A DNA stretch of 64,000 nt from Mucilaginibacter gossypii (GTDB lineage: Bacteria > Bacteroidota > Bacteroidia > Sphingobacteriales > Sphingobacteriaceae): NCBI RefSeq assembly GCF_900100945.1, contig NZ_FNCG01000004.1, positions 62,001-126,000 of the forward strand. The letters are read 5' to 3'. The notes under the pieces were generated by a model. It had not been told where the DNA came from. It saw only the letters and a list, made by a program, of their open reading frames with translations, and made no database searches. Each line of letters opens with the position of its first letter. The first letter of the stretch is position 1. Both the position numbers and the translations under genes were made by a program. This document shows, in pieces, positions 14,942 through 23,571 of the stretch.

Positions 14942-16240
14942 ATGATTGCTCAGCTTATATTTATTATCATCCTGGCGGCTGCCGTTTACTTCTTCGGCAA
15001 TAACGTGTCTAAAATAAGGCGCAATATTTTGCTGGGTAAAGACACGGATCGTAACGACCAGCCAGCCCTGCGCTGGAAAGTGATGGCCAAAATTGCCCTT
15101 GGCCAAACCAAAATGGTTAAACGCCCCGTAGCGGCGGTAATGCACTTTTTTATTTATATTGGTTTTATTATCATCAATCTTGAAGTGCTGGAGATCATGA
15201 TTGATGGGGTCTTTGGCTCGCACCGCATTTTTGCGCACCCGCTTGGTGGCTTGTATGGTTTTTTAATAGGCGGTTTCGAGGTGCTTGCAGTATTGGTACT
15301 TACGGCATGTATCGTTTTCCTGTGCAGGCGCAATGTTGTGCATCTAAAACGCTTTACGGGTACAGAAATGACTCAATGGCCAAAATCCGATGCGAATTAC
15401 ATCCTCATTACCGAAATATTGCTCATGACCGCTTTCCTGACCATGAATGCGGCCGATTATAAATTACAACTGCTGCATTTTGGCCACTATATTACAGCCG
15501 GAAGCTTTCCGGTGAGTTCATTGCTGGCGCCGTTACTGCCTGGTAGCGCTTCGGCATTGGTAATTACCGAACGGGTTTGCTGGTGGTTTCATATTGTAGG
15601 AATCTTGTGTTTCTTAAATTACCTACCATATTCAAAGCATTTTCATATCCTGCTGGCTTTCCCCAATACATACTATTCAAACTTGAACCCTAAAGGGAAA
15701 TTTACCAATATGGCATCGGTTACTAATGAGGTTAAGGCCATGCTTGATCCATCATTCGTCCCTGAAAATAATGGCGAGCCCGCCCGTTTTGGTGCAAAGG
15801 ATGTAACTGACCTTACCTGGAAAAACCTGATGGAGGCATATACCTGCACCGAATGCGGCAGGTGCACCTCGGTTTGCCCGGCTAACATTACCGGCAAACT
15901 GCTGTCGCCGCGCAAGATCATGATGGATACCCGCGACCGCATCACCGAGATTGGTAATAACATTGATAAGCACGGTAAAGACCACCAGGATGATAAATCA
16001 TTGCTTGACAATTACATTACCCGCGAAGAGCTCTGGGCTTGTACCAGTTGCAATGCCTGTGTGGAAGCTTGCCCGGTGAACATCAATCCGCTGGAGATCA
16101 TAACAGAAATGCGCCGTTATATTGTAATGGAAGAATCGCAGGCCCCGGCAAGCCTCAATAATATGTTTGGCAACGTAGAAAACAACGGCGCCCCATGGAA
16201 ATACAGCCAGGCCGACAGGTTTAACTGGGCGGAGGAATAG
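14942..16240 (+). CDS. Membrane-anchored 4Fe-4S dicluster oxidoreductase subunit (HdrC/GlpC-like)
   Basis: A 432-aa protein with an N-terminal membrane half and an iron-sulfur C-terminal half. Membrane helices appear near residues 3-20, 67-87, 100-125, 155-175 and 205-225, with intramembrane histidines that could bind haem as in nitrate reductase gamma-type subunits. Two ferredoxin-type motifs, CTECGRCTSVCP (near 301) and CTSCNACVEACP (near 367), each bind a [4Fe-4S] cluster. Paired with the CCG-domain protein 104 bases downstream, it probably forms an electron-transfer complex linking quinone and a soluble donor. The donor substrate cannot be read from sequence. Starts at MIAQLIFIII, placed by the promoter just upstream. 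Confidence 0.85.
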   Translation: MIAQLIFIIILAAAVYFFGNNVSKIRRNILLGKDTDRNDQPALRWKVMAKIALGQTKMVKRPVAAVMHFFIYIGFIIINLEVLEIMIDGVFGSHRIFAHPLGGLYGFLIGGFEVLAVLVLTACIVFLCRRNVVHLKRFTGTEMTQWPKSDANYILITEILLMTAFLTMNAADYKLQLLHFGHYITAGSFPVSSLLAPLLPGSASALVITERVCWWFHIVGILCFLNYLPYSKHFHILLAFPNTYYSNLNPKGKFTNMASVTNEVKAMLDPSFVPENNGEPARFGAKDVTDLTWKNLMEAYTCTECGRCTSVCPANITGKLLSPRKIMMDTRDRITEIGNNIDKHGKDHQDDKSLLDNYITREELWACTSCNACVEACPVNINPLEIITEMRRYIVMEESQAPASLNNMFGNVENNGAPWKYSQADRFNWAEE

Positions 16241-16344
16241 TTTTACAGATCATAGTTAATGGTTTATAGATCATGGCTGTGAAGGGAAATAAAAATAATT
16301 AACAATGGTCCATGGACTATCGACCATAAATAAAACCATGAGCT

Positions 16345-17142
16345 ATGAACAATGAACCATTGGCCATCCCAACCATGGCCGAAATGGCTGCACAGGGAAG
16401 GGAGCCTGAAATATTGTTTTGGGTAGGGTGTGCCGGCAGCTTTGATGAACGTGCCCGTAAAATTACCCGCGATATTTGCAAGATATTACAGCATGTGGGT
16501 ATTAGCTACGCAGTGTTAGGTACAGAAGAAAACTGCACTGGCGACCCGGCTAAGCGGGCTGGTAATGAATTTTTGTTTCAGATGCAGGCCATGATGAACA
16601 TCCAGGTGTTGGATGGCTATAACATCAAAAAAATAGTTACCGGTTGTCCGCATTGTTTCAATACCATAAAAAACGAATACCCTGGCTTGGGGGGTAATTA
16701 TGAGGTGATTCATCATACACAACTTATTCAACAGTTAATTGATGCCGGTAAGCTGAAAGCCGAAAACGGTGAAAGTTTTAAGGGTAAAAAGATCACCTAT
16801 CATGATCCTTGCTATTTGGGCCGGGGAAACGGCGTCTACGAGGCTCCGCGGGCAGCGCTGGAGATATTGGATACTGAGTTGGTGGAAATGAAACGCTGTA
16901 AATCAAATGGTTTGTGCTGTGGTGCCGGTGGTGCCCAGATGTTTAAGGAGCCTGAGCCCGGTATAAGGGATATCAATATAGAACGTATTGCTGATGTTAT
17001 CGAGACTAAGGCCCAGGTGGTAGCCGCCGCTTGTCCTTTTTGTATGACCATGCTAACTGATGGCGTAAAAAACCAGGATAAGGAGCAGGAGATAAAAGTT
17101 TTGGATATTGCCGAGATCACGGTTAGGGCTAACGGGTTATAA
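16345..17142 (+). CDS. CCG-domain Fe-S protein (HdrB/LutA/GlcF-like)
   Basis: A 265-aa cysteine-rich protein with two CCG-type domains. The first has VGCAGSFDER, ENCTGDPAKRAG and VTGCPHCFNT; the second has YHDPCYLGRG, GLCCGAGG and AACPFCMTML. Such domains bind an unusual [4Fe-4S] cluster or metal in heterodisulfide reductase HdrB, lactate-utilisation LutA and glycolate oxidase GlcF. It follows the dicluster membrane subunit and would receive electrons from or pass them to it. The ATG is the first in a run of near-identical ATGAACAATGAACC-type words in the spacer. The last six bases overlap the convergent gene at 17137. Confidence 0.85.
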   Translation: MNNEPLAIPTMAEMAAQGREPEILFWVGCAGSFDERARKITRDICKILQHVGISYAVLGTEENCTGDPAKRAGNEFLFQMQAMMNIQVLDGYNIKKIVTGCPHCFNTIKNEYPGLGGNYEVIHHTQLIQQLIDAGKLKAENGESFKGKKITYHDPCYLGRGNGVYEAPRAALEILDTELVEMKRCKSNGLCCGAGGAQMFKEPEPGIRDINIERIADVIETKAQVVAAACPFCMTMLTDGVKNQDKEQEIKVLDIAEITVRANGL

Positions 17143-17619
17143 ACCTTTTGTCCTGAAATAATGCAACGCATTCTTCAGGCTGTCAAATTTGGTGGCGCTC
17201 ATGTTATGAACCGGTAAATCAAATGTAGTGGCCATTGAGTCGATATTGCCATTAGGGTCTTCGTAGGTTTGTACAATAATATCATCAGTTTGCGTATTGA
17301 ATTTTAATATGCCTGTAGTATCGCTGGCCAGATAATCAACATTGGTTAGGCGGTGCAGGTTAAAAGAAAAATATTCCTGTTTACCCTGTTGATAAGTTTT
17401 CCTCACACGTAAAAAATAGTCGTTAGTAAGGGTTATCTCCCACTTTTTGAGGTTGATACCAGGCGCGGGATTAAATGAGCTGTTGAGGCATTTATTGCTC
17501 CAGTTTAACCATTCCTGTTCGCTCATTTCGGCTTTAAAACCGTAATTTAGCGCAACAAGGGCTAAAATTGATGTAATGAGCGCGGTTTTTTCAATTGATG
17601 GCAGAATTGATATTTTCAT
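17137..17619 (-). CDS. Hypothetical secreted or membrane-anchored protein
   Basis: A 160-aa protein that I do not recognise. An N-terminal hydrophobic segment (ALITSILALVALNYGF) can act as signal or anchor; the rest is a small alpha/beta domain with conserved-looking aromatic positions (EWLNWSNKCLNS, WEITLTNDYFLRVRKTY, QEYFSFNLHRL, IVQTYEDPNGNIDSM). No catalytic motif is visible. It is convergent with the Fe-S protein (6-base overlap) and divergent from 17665, so it is a single-gene unit. Confidence 0.6.
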   Translation of the reverse strand: MKISILPSIEKTALITSILALVALNYGFKAEMSEQEWLNWSNKCLNSSFNPAPGINLKKWEITLTNDYFLRVRKTYQQGKQEYFSFNLHRLTNVDYLASDTTGILKFNTQTDDIIVQTYEDPNGNIDSMATTFDLPVHNMSATKFDSLKNALHYFRTKGL

Positions 17620-17664
17620 GACAACAAAATGTAACCCGAAGTTAATAAATTGATATTTTTGGAA

Positions 17665-18150
17665 ATGAAATTTTCTCCACAGTCAAGAGTTTGGATCTAT
17701 CAGTCGGACAGGAAATTAACCGACCAGGAAGTACAACAGATTCAGCCTGAGCTGGACAAGTTTGCTACCGGGTGGACAGCTCACAATAACCAGCTGAAAG
17801 CCAAAGGTGAGGTTAGGTACAACCGTTTTTTTATTTTGATAGTTGATGAAAGCCAGGCAGGTGCCAGCGGCTGTTCTATTGATAAATCGGTTCATTTTAT
17901 GCAGCAGGTGCAGCAGCATTTAGGCATCAATCTTTTCGACAGGTTTAATTTGGCTTATCGCGAAGGTGAGGAAGTGCTCTCACTGCCACGCCGTGATTTT
18001 GAGGCTAAGCTGAAAGATGGTAGCATCAATAAGGAAACGGTTGTTTACAATAACCTGGTTCAAAATTTAACCGAGCTTGAAACTAAATGGGAGGTGCCGT
18101 TTAAAGATAGCTGGCATATTCAGTTATTTCGCGACCTGGTAGCCAGTTAA
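17665..18150 (+). CDS. Conserved hypothetical protein of Bacteroidota
   Basis: A 161-aa soluble protein starting at ATG 17665 (MKFSPQSRVWIYQSDRKL); a TTG five codons upstream is possible but weaker. It has FATGWTAHNNQLKAKGE, RFFILIVDESQAGASGCSID and a Phe-Asp-Arg-rich middle (NLFDRFNLAYREG). Homologues I recall are often labelled ABC transporter ATPase in Bacteroidota genomes, but no Walker A or signature motif exists here, so that label looks wrong. The SGCSID cysteine next to an Asp is striking. TATTTTTG lies a few bases before the ATG, so any leader would be very short. Confidence 0.65.
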   Translation: MKFSPQSRVWIYQSDRKLTDQEVQQIQPELDKFATGWTAHNNQLKAKGEVRYNRFFILIVDESQAGASGCSIDKSVHFMQQVQQHLGINLFDRFNLAYREGEEVLSLPRRDFEAKLKDGSINKETVVYNNLVQNLTELETKWEVPFKDSWHIQLFRDLVAS

Positions 18151-18204
18151 TTAACCGGCTATCCAAATTTTTTAAATTTACTGTGCTTAAGCCATGCAAA
18201 TGTT

Positions 18205-18212
18205 TACCTTTG
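18205..18212 (+). promoter_or_regulatory. -7 box for the SPW-repeat gene
   Basis: TACCTTTG matches TAnnTTTG, 57 bases ahead of the ATG at 18269. No clear -33 element. Confidence 0.4.
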
Positions 18213-18268
18213 GCACAAAATTTAGATATAAATCATTTATACTGATACTTTATAAATAAGCTATAAAA

Positions 18269-18670
18269 ATGAAAGGCTTCATCTCAACCAAAACTTACGG
18301 ATTTTTAAACTACGTTGTAGCCCTGTTAATGATCTCAACTTTGTGGACTTTTGGTGGTACCCTGCATGTTGGTGGCGCTGCTTTATTCCTGCCTCTGATA
18401 ATTGGCTGGCTGCAGTTGATCATGGCTATCTTCGCTAAAAACGAAATGGGTTTTATCAAACAATTCCCGATGGTTATGCACAATGTAGGTGACGTAATTA
18501 TGGGCTCGTTCCTGTTTTGCTCGCCTTGGGTTTATGCTTTTTCTGATAAAATGGTTTTACCTCAATTAGTTTTTGGTGCTTACCTTTTAATTGTAGGTTG
18601 CTTTACCAAAGGTTCACCATTCATTAACCCACAGGTTGAAGAAGATCACGGCGTAAGCTATAATGCTTAA
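18269..18670 (+). CDS. SPW-repeat membrane protein
   Basis: A 133-aa protein with four hydrophobic helices (near 11-28, 36-56, 72-90 and 95-112). Helix 3 ends in the SPW motif (SFLFCSPWVYAF) that names this small-membrane-protein family, and the first half has the cognate MISTLWTF. SPW proteins have no known activity. The gene stands alone between two divergent or convergent units and ends at a strong bidirectional terminator. The short acidic C-terminal tail faces the cytoplasm or periplasm; topology is not determinable by eye. Confidence 0.75.
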   Translation: MKGFISTKTYGFLNYVVALLMISTLWTFGGTLHVGGAALFLPLIIGWLQLIMAIFAKNEMGFIKQFPMVMHNVGDVIMGSFLFCSPWVYAFSDKMVLPQLVFGAYLLIVGCFTKGSPFINPQVEEDHGVSYNA

Positions 18671-18690
18671 TCCTTTTTCCCGAAAAGATA

Positions 18691-18732
18691 TAAAACAAAA
18701 GAGGTGCTCATTTGAGCACCTCTTTTGTTTTA
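18691..18732. terminator. Bidirectional terminator
   Basis: Near-perfect palindrome: AAAACAAAAGAGGTGCTCA pairs with TGAGCACCTCTTTTGTTTT. It serves both the SPW gene (+) and the PAS gene (-); the PAS stop lies at its right edge. Confidence 0.85.
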
Positions 18733-19416
18733 TATGCCAAGCTCTTTTGATCGCTGCTCTTCCCGTTGATTACGCATGATTTTAGTGAAACCACGATGAT
18801 TGTGCTGTTCATCAAACAGCGGAAAAACCAACCCGCTGCCCCAGAAACGTGTGCCGTCCTTGCGTACATGATAACGCTCATCAATAGCCCTGCCCCGGCT
18901 CAGCGCTTTTTTTAATTCGGCTTCGGGTTTACCTTCAGCAATATCTTCGGGAGTAAAAAAAATCCGGGCGCTTAGGCCTAATACTTCCTGTTCGGTGTAG
19001 CCAAGCACTTTTTGGGCGCCGGTATTCCAGCTGTTAATATCACCATTTTTATCTGTAGTGATCACCGCGTAATCTTCTAGGCTGTCCAACACCTGCCTGA
19101 AAAAGTCCTCGCTCATCCTAAAATAAGTGTCATCGAAAAGGTCCTGGCTGGTTATAGTGTCATCAAAGGTTTGATATTCGATGAAAATACTGGTATTGTC
19201 GACACCGCAAACCAGTTGCATGGGCTCGCGGGTGATGCGGTAAAAAGTTTCAAAGCCCGCTGGTAATTTATTTAATTCCGGTTTTTCTTTTATTGGTACA
19301 AGTGTTATGTCGACAGCCTCATCTTGTTGTGGGTTCAGGTTGATCTTTACCAATACATATTCGTAGCCTTTTTCAATCAGGTCGCCAAGTAGTTGTGAGG
19401 TTAACGGAGTGCGCAT
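18730..19416 (-). CDS. Single-PAS-domain protein without output domain
   Basis: A 228-aa protein starting at ATG 19416 (MRTPLTSQLLGDLIEKGYEY); a GTG 16 codons upstream is less likely. The N-terminal ~90 residues form an unrecognised alpha/beta region (YVLVKINLNPQQDEAVDITL). A PAS/PAC unit occupies ~105-225 with YAVITTDKNGDINSWNTGAQ, VLGYTEQEVLG and YHVRKDGTRFWGSGLVFPL. There is no kinase, cyclase or DNA-binding output, so it may sense a ligand and act on a partner. It is convergent with the SPW gene and shares its terminator. Confidence 0.75.
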   Translation of the reverse strand: MRTPLTSQLLGDLIEKGYEYVLVKINLNPQQDEAVDITLVPIKEKPELNKLPAGFETFYRITREPMQLVCGVDNTSIFIEYQTFDDTITSQDLFDDTYFRMSEDFFRQVLDSLEDYAVITTDKNGDINSWNTGAQKVLGYTEQEVLGLSARIFFTPEDIAEGKPEAELKKALSRGRAIDERYHVRKDGTRFWGSGLVFPLFDEQHNHRGFTKIMRNQREEQRSKELGI

Positions 19417-19504
19417 TTTTAAGGTAGATTGCTTGTTCAGAAGATTCCAGTACAAAAATGACACCAGTTATAACGGTGTACTTATCATCGCAGCCTGTTT
19501 ACAG

Positions 19505-20794
19505 CTAAAATACCTCGTTAAGTCCCAAAAAGAACCCACTTGAACCATAAGTTCCCCTGGCATAATCAATACATAGATTGGAGCGCGTGTATTTATTAAA
19601 CAACAGTCGCAGCCCTGCGCCGCCGCCGGGTTCCCAATACCTGAATAGTTTTATGCGTTGCTGATTGTTTGCTGTTTCTGCATTGATAAAGGCAACGCCA
19701 CTAAGTAATTTGTTGCTTGTTAGCGGAAAACGGTATTCGGCCTCGTTATATACAAATGACATGCCTTTAAACCTACCTATAATAAATGCTCTGCCAATGC
19801 GGCCATAAGCATCGCTGCCGGTGCCGGGCAATTCAAGGTAGGGCAGCGCCCCGCTCAACAAATAGTTTGACCAGTGCCACAACGCAAAAACATGTTCGGG
19901 GTGGGTTGATGACAGGCTCCAATACTTCCTGAATTCAAACTTTACCTGCATGGCATTGCGGTTGCTGCCCAGCCAGGTTTGGTTGCTCCGCAAAACAATA
20001 TCGGCATAAATACCCCTGAACGGCCGGTTGGGCTGGTCGCGGTTATTAAACTGGAAATTGAACAGCAGTCCATTAGCCTGGTACGAGTTAACAGGAAAAC
20101 CGTTACGGATACTATAGCGATAATTATGAGTTTTTGATAGCGGAATGTCTTTGCGGTCATCATCTATATGGCTGTAATAATTAAAGCTTAGCCCGGCACC
20201 TACATATATATGATGTGCCAGTTTACGGTAGATGCGCTCATTGGCTTTGATATATACATAACGGATAGGGAATGCATCAGGATTATTTTCAAAATGGGTG
20301 TTGTTCATGAAAAAGTTGCCTTCACCAAAACTGCGCCTGCCGGTGCCGAGGCCGTTGTCCATGGCAACGGTTTTCCCAATTTGTACAGTGCCCTGCAGGT
20401 TCCACTTGTTTTCGGCCGAGAAAGCGTTTTGTTTAAACTCAAAAGTAGAGAGCCCGCTTGTTGACAGGTAAAAGCCCGCATTAATTACCGAAAGGGTTGT
20501 AGTTGAAGGATCGCCAAAGTATTTTCCTCCTGATGAGATCACCCCTCCCGCAAAACCTACACTTGGGTTATAAGCGGCCGATGGCAATACCGACCAATAG
20601 GTACGATTTCGTAGCTGTTCGGTAGCTGCGGCAGGTTTGCTGCTTTTGCCGCTGAATATGGAAGCTAAGATTCCATTGGCGTCTACCTGCGATTGCAGCG
20701 AATCAACCGGATCGGCCAGTGTTTGGGCAAACAACTTGCAGGTACTTAAAAGTACAATCAAGGTTAAGGTGAGCCGGTAAGCAGCGGGAGCCAA
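19505..20794 (-). CDS. BamA/TamA-like outer-membrane beta-barrel protein
   Basis: A 429-aa protein with a signal peptide (LIVLLSTCKLFAQ) and a C-terminal part of alternating aromatic strands, ending in FFLGLNEVF with the terminal Phe typical of barrels. RDQPNRPFRGIYAD matches the D-x-P-x-x-P-x-x-G strand of the bacterial surface antigen (D15/Omp85) barrel, and GRFKGMSFVYNEAEYRFPL matches the family's E-Y-R motif. No POTRA domains are present in the short N-terminus, so it is barrel-only, like other short Bacteroidota members. No ATG precedes the signal peptide: an in-frame TAA lies directly before TTG at 20792-20794, so initiation at TTG is the likeliest reading. Confidence 0.8.
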   Translation of the reverse strand: MAPAAYRLTLTLIVLLSTCKLFAQTLADPVDSLQSQVDANGILASIFSGKSSKPAAATEQLRNRTYWSVLPSAAYNPSVGFAGGVISSGGKYFGDPSTTTLSVINAGFYLSTSGLSTFEFKQNAFSAENKWNLQGTVQIGKTVAMDNGLGTGRRSFGEGNFFMNNTHFENNPDAFPIRYVYIKANERIYRKLAHHIYVGAGLSFNYYSHIDDDRKDIPLSKTHNYRYSIRNGFPVNSYQANGLLFNFQFNNRDQPNRPFRGIYADIVLRSNQTWLGSNRNAMQVKFEFRKYWSLSSTHPEHVFALWHWSNYLLSGALPYLELPGTGSDAYGRIGRAFIIGRFKGMSFVYNEAEYRFPLTSNKLLSGVAFINAETANNQQRIKLFRYWEPGGGAGLRLLFNKYTRSNLCIDYARGTYGSSGFFLGLNEVF

Positions 20795-20955
20795 TTATTC
20801 AGGAATTAATTAGTGTTCCTGCTAATATATTTATATCATCTGAATGTAAAAAACTTATTACAAAATAAAAATTCCATAAGTGCCGGCTGTCTGCCGAATG
20901 ACTGATTACAAGTAATTAAGAAGCTGCTTGCAACCAATTTGCTATTTTGCGCATC

Positions 20956-22380
20956 ATGTTTGATATGAAGCTGCCTTTACTCTTATTACTAATGATGGTG
21001 TTGCCTGTTGTTGGCTTGTCTGCAAAAAAACGGGACACTCTTGCTACAGAAAAACACTACTCAAAACATCAGTTAGCCGAAGATGTAAAATACCTGGTTG
21101 CCACGGTTGCCGACGTACATCCTGATATGTATCACAGCATAAGTAAGGCTTCCTATTCGCGGCTCATTGATAGTGTGCTTGCCGGCCTGCACGATGGTAT
21201 GACAGCAAAAGAGGCGTGGCCAATTATGGCAAGGCTGATAGGCGCATTGAATGAAGGGCATAGTGTGTTTAACTATCCCGAATCGTTAGTTGGCGAATTG
21301 AAGGCTGGGGGAAATCTTTTATTTCCTGTACTGATAAGAGAGTTTAACGGCTCAGAGTTTATTGTGAGGCTTGATGCTTCCGCGGGAGATAAACTAAAGC
21401 CGGGCGATGCCATCATCAGCATCAATGGAATTACTACAGAGAAATTGATGGGTAAGCTGGGTGGTTATGCGGGCGGTCTGCCGCAATATAAGGCTCTTGA
21501 TATCTGTCGTAACCTCATCGTGTATTTGCATTTGTATGGAGTAAACGGGCCATGGCATATCCGTTACCTACGCAACAATCAGGTAGATAGTGCAGTAGTA
21601 AACCCGGTTTCATGGGCAGATTTCAGAAGCAATATTGCTGCAAGAGCGAAAGACCTGCCTAAGATTAAACCAATTGCAGATCATCAATTTGATTTTTTGA
21701 ATACGGATAAAGCCTATTTAGCATTGAATACACTTACAGCTGAACCGGCTGTATTTAAACGGTTTTTAGATTCGTGCTTTACTTCCATTAAAAACAAACA
21801 AGCCAAGGTGCTGATCATCGATTTGCGAAAAAATGGAGGAGGTAATTCGGCATTAGCCGAAATGCTATTAGGCTATATTACCGATAGGCCTTTCCGGATG
21901 ACAGGAGGTGTGAAGTGGAAAGTAAGCCAGGAGTACAAAGATCAGCTTAATGAAAAGTTAAAGGGAGAAGGGCCACAAACGATGGCTTATTATTTTAATG
22001 CCATTAATGGTACTACTATATCAAATAGCGGTGATAAACCTGCCCGGCCAATATTTAATGATTTGTTATTCAAAGGGAACGTTTTGGTGCTGATTGGCCC
22101 GCATACTTTTTCAAGTGCCAACATGCTGGCCAATACCATTCAGGATTATAAGCTGGCTACATTGGTCGGTGAACCATCAGGCGAACCGGCCAATGATTAT
22201 GGTGAACTGATTTTTTTAAAACTGCCTAACACCGGGTTTACTTTTACTACTTCAACCAAGCAATTTATCAGGGCCAATGGTAATACTAATGATCAACACC
22301 CGGTAATGCCAGATTTTATGGTAAAGGATAACCCGCTAACACCTGCTGATGAGGTATTGGATTTTGCTTTGGCCAAGTGA
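20956..22380 (+). CDS. Secreted S41-family (C-terminal processing type) peptidase
   Basis: A 474-aa protein starting at ATG 20956; the next Met three codons on also suits the signal peptide (LLLLLMMVLPVVGLSA). It opens with helices seen in S41 enzymes (LAEDVKYLVATVADVHPDMY, ALNEGHSVFNYP). The core has a PDZ-like KLKPGDAIISINGI and the S41 protease fold VLIIDLRKNGGGNSALAEML, then VLVLIGPHTFSSANMLANT with the candidate catalytic Ser, and LVGEPSGEPANDYGEL. This matches Bacteroidota secreted S41 members rather than the CtpA housekeeping kind. Substrate unknown. It faces away from the barrel gene. Confidence 0.88.
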   Translation: MFDMKLPLLLLLMMVLPVVGLSAKKRDTLATEKHYSKHQLAEDVKYLVATVADVHPDMYHSISKASYSRLIDSVLAGLHDGMTAKEAWPIMARLIGALNEGHSVFNYPESLVGELKAGGNLLFPVLIREFNGSEFIVRLDASAGDKLKPGDAIISINGITTEKLMGKLGGYAGGLPQYKALDICRNLIVYLHLYGVNGPWHIRYLRNNQVDSAVVNPVSWADFRSNIAARAKDLPKIKPIADHQFDFLNTDKAYLALNTLTAEPAVFKRFLDSCFTSIKNKQAKVLIIDLRKNGGGNSALAEMLLGYITDRPFRMTGGVKWKVSQEYKDQLNEKLKGEGPQTMAYYFNAINGTTISNSGDKPARPIFNDLLFKGNVLVLIGPHTFSSANMLANTIQDYKLATLVGEPSGEPANDYGELIFLKLPNTGFTFTTSTKQFIRANGNTNDQHPVMPDFMVKDNPLTPADEVLDFALAK

Positions 22381-22703
22381 AAATTTTCGAGTTGGGGAAG
22401 GTAGCGTATACCGGCCAATGCGGTAAGGCCTGCAGGCGTATGAACGGATGGCCAGGGCCGGAGGCAATACCATTATGAACCGTGATTTTTAGGATTTAAG
22501 GATTGTCGGGATGTTTCTGCCTGTTCAAACAAAATAAAACCCTGGCAATCCCTGAATCTCCCCAAATCCCGGTTCAGACAATCCTTTAATCATGCTACAA
22601 TATTTTCCTTAAAATCTATTTGCTAATAAGATAATTAACCCTATCTTTGCAGTCCCGAAAATACGGGGTATAATAAACGTTTAAACAATTTAATTTAAAG
22701 CAA
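22381..22703. other. Intergenic region before the ribosomal operon
   Basis: 323 bases with no credible ORF. The right third carries the operon promoter (22619-22649); the rest is low-complexity AT-rich DNA with two similar words GGATTTAAGGATTGTCGGG and its partial inverse (CCCAAATCCCGGTTCAGACA). Confidence 0.6.
22619..22649 (+). promoter_or_regulatory. Promoter of rplM-rpsI-rpsB
   Basis: TTTG (22619-22622), 19-base spacer, TATCTTTG (22642-22649): textbook Bacteroidota housekeeping promoter. Predicted start is about 50 bases ahead of the rplM GTG. Confidence 0.8.
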
Positions 22704-23141
22704 GTGAATACGTTAAGTTACAAAACTGTCTCAGCCAACAAAAAAACCGTTAACAAACAATGGGTTGTTGTTGACGCCGAAGGCGAGATTTTGGGGCGCT
22801 TGTCTACGAAGATCGCAATGATCATCCGTGGTAAAACCAAGCCTGATTTCACCCCAAACGTAGACTGTGGTGATAATGTGATCGTTATCAACGCAGACAA
22901 GGTAAAACTGACCGGCAACAAACTAAGCGACAAAGTTTATGTTCGTTACACTGGATATCCAGGTGGTCAGCGTTTTATTTCTCCTAAGGAGTTATTGGCG
23001 AAACATCCAACCCGCATCATCGAGAAAGCGGTACGTGGTATGTTACCTAAAAATCGTTTGGGTAAAGCATTATTCGGCAATTTGCATGTATATGCAGGTG
23101 CTGAGCATCCTCATGCAGCGCAAAACCCAACAGCCATTTAA
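22704..23141 (+). CDS. rplM: 50S ribosomal protein L13
   Basis: A 145-aa r-protein, normal length. WVVVDAEGEILGRLSTKIA, GDNVIVINADKVKLTGNK and the C-terminal MLPKNRLGKALFGNLHVYAG are the L13 signatures; it binds 23S rRNA early in 50S assembly. The start is GTG (MNTLSYKTV). First gene of rplM-rpsI-rpsB, with 25 bases to rpsI. No unusual features beyond the non-ATG start, which I keep because homologues begin at this Asn-Thr-Leu-Ser-Tyr. Confidence 0.97.
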   Translation: MNTLSYKTVSANKKTVNKQWVVVDAEGEILGRLSTKIAMIIRGKTKPDFTPNVDCGDNVIVINADKVKLTGNKLSDKVYVRYTGYPGGQRFISPKELLAKHPTRIIEKAVRGMLPKNRLGKALFGNLHVYAGAEHPHAAQNPTAI

Positions 23142-23166
23142 TTTTTAATTTTTAAGGAGAAAAAAA

Positions 23167-23553
23167 ATGCCAACAACTAACACTTCAGGCAGAAGAAAAA
23201 CAGCCGTTGCCCGCATCTACCTTACAGAAGGAAATGGTGCGATCATCGTTAACGGTAAAGATTACAAAGAGTATTTCCCTACTTTGCCATTGCAATATAT
23301 CGTAACTCAGAGCACTGAGGTTTCTGGTAGCACCGGAAAATATGATGTTAAAGCAAACGTTGCAGGTGGTGGTGTAAAAGGACAGGCAGAAGCTGTTCGT
23401 TTAGCTATCGCTAAAGCTATTGTTGAACTTGATGCTGAAAAGAAACCGGCATTACGTGCTAAAGGCTTAATGACCCGCGATGACCGTATGGTTGAGCGTA
23501 AAAAACCAGGTCGCAGGAAAGCACGTAAGAGATTCCAATTCAGTAAACGTTAA
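23167..23553 (+). CDS. rpsI: 30S ribosomal protein S9
   Basis: A 128-aa r-protein with SGRRKTAVARIYLTEGNGAI, the GGGVKGQAEAVRLAIAKAIV helix and the basic C-terminus KPGRRKARKRFQFSKR whose end reaches into the decoding centre near the P-site tRNA. Normal length. An AAGGAGA run ahead of the ATG is one of the few Shine-Dalgarno-like sites in the window. Operon position between rplM and rpsB is the usual one. Confidence 0.97.
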   Translation: MPTTNTSGRRKTAVARIYLTEGNGAIIVNGKDYKEYFPTLPLQYIVTQSTEVSGSTGKYDVKANVAGGGVKGQAEAVRLAIAKAIVELDAEKKPALRAKGLMTRDDRMVERKKPGRRKARKRFQFSKR

Positions 23554-23571
23554 TCAAAGGAGGACAACAAA

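Noticed and set aside
17665-18150. ABC transporter ATPase label
   Set aside because: The protein has no Walker A, Walker B or signature motif and is too short.
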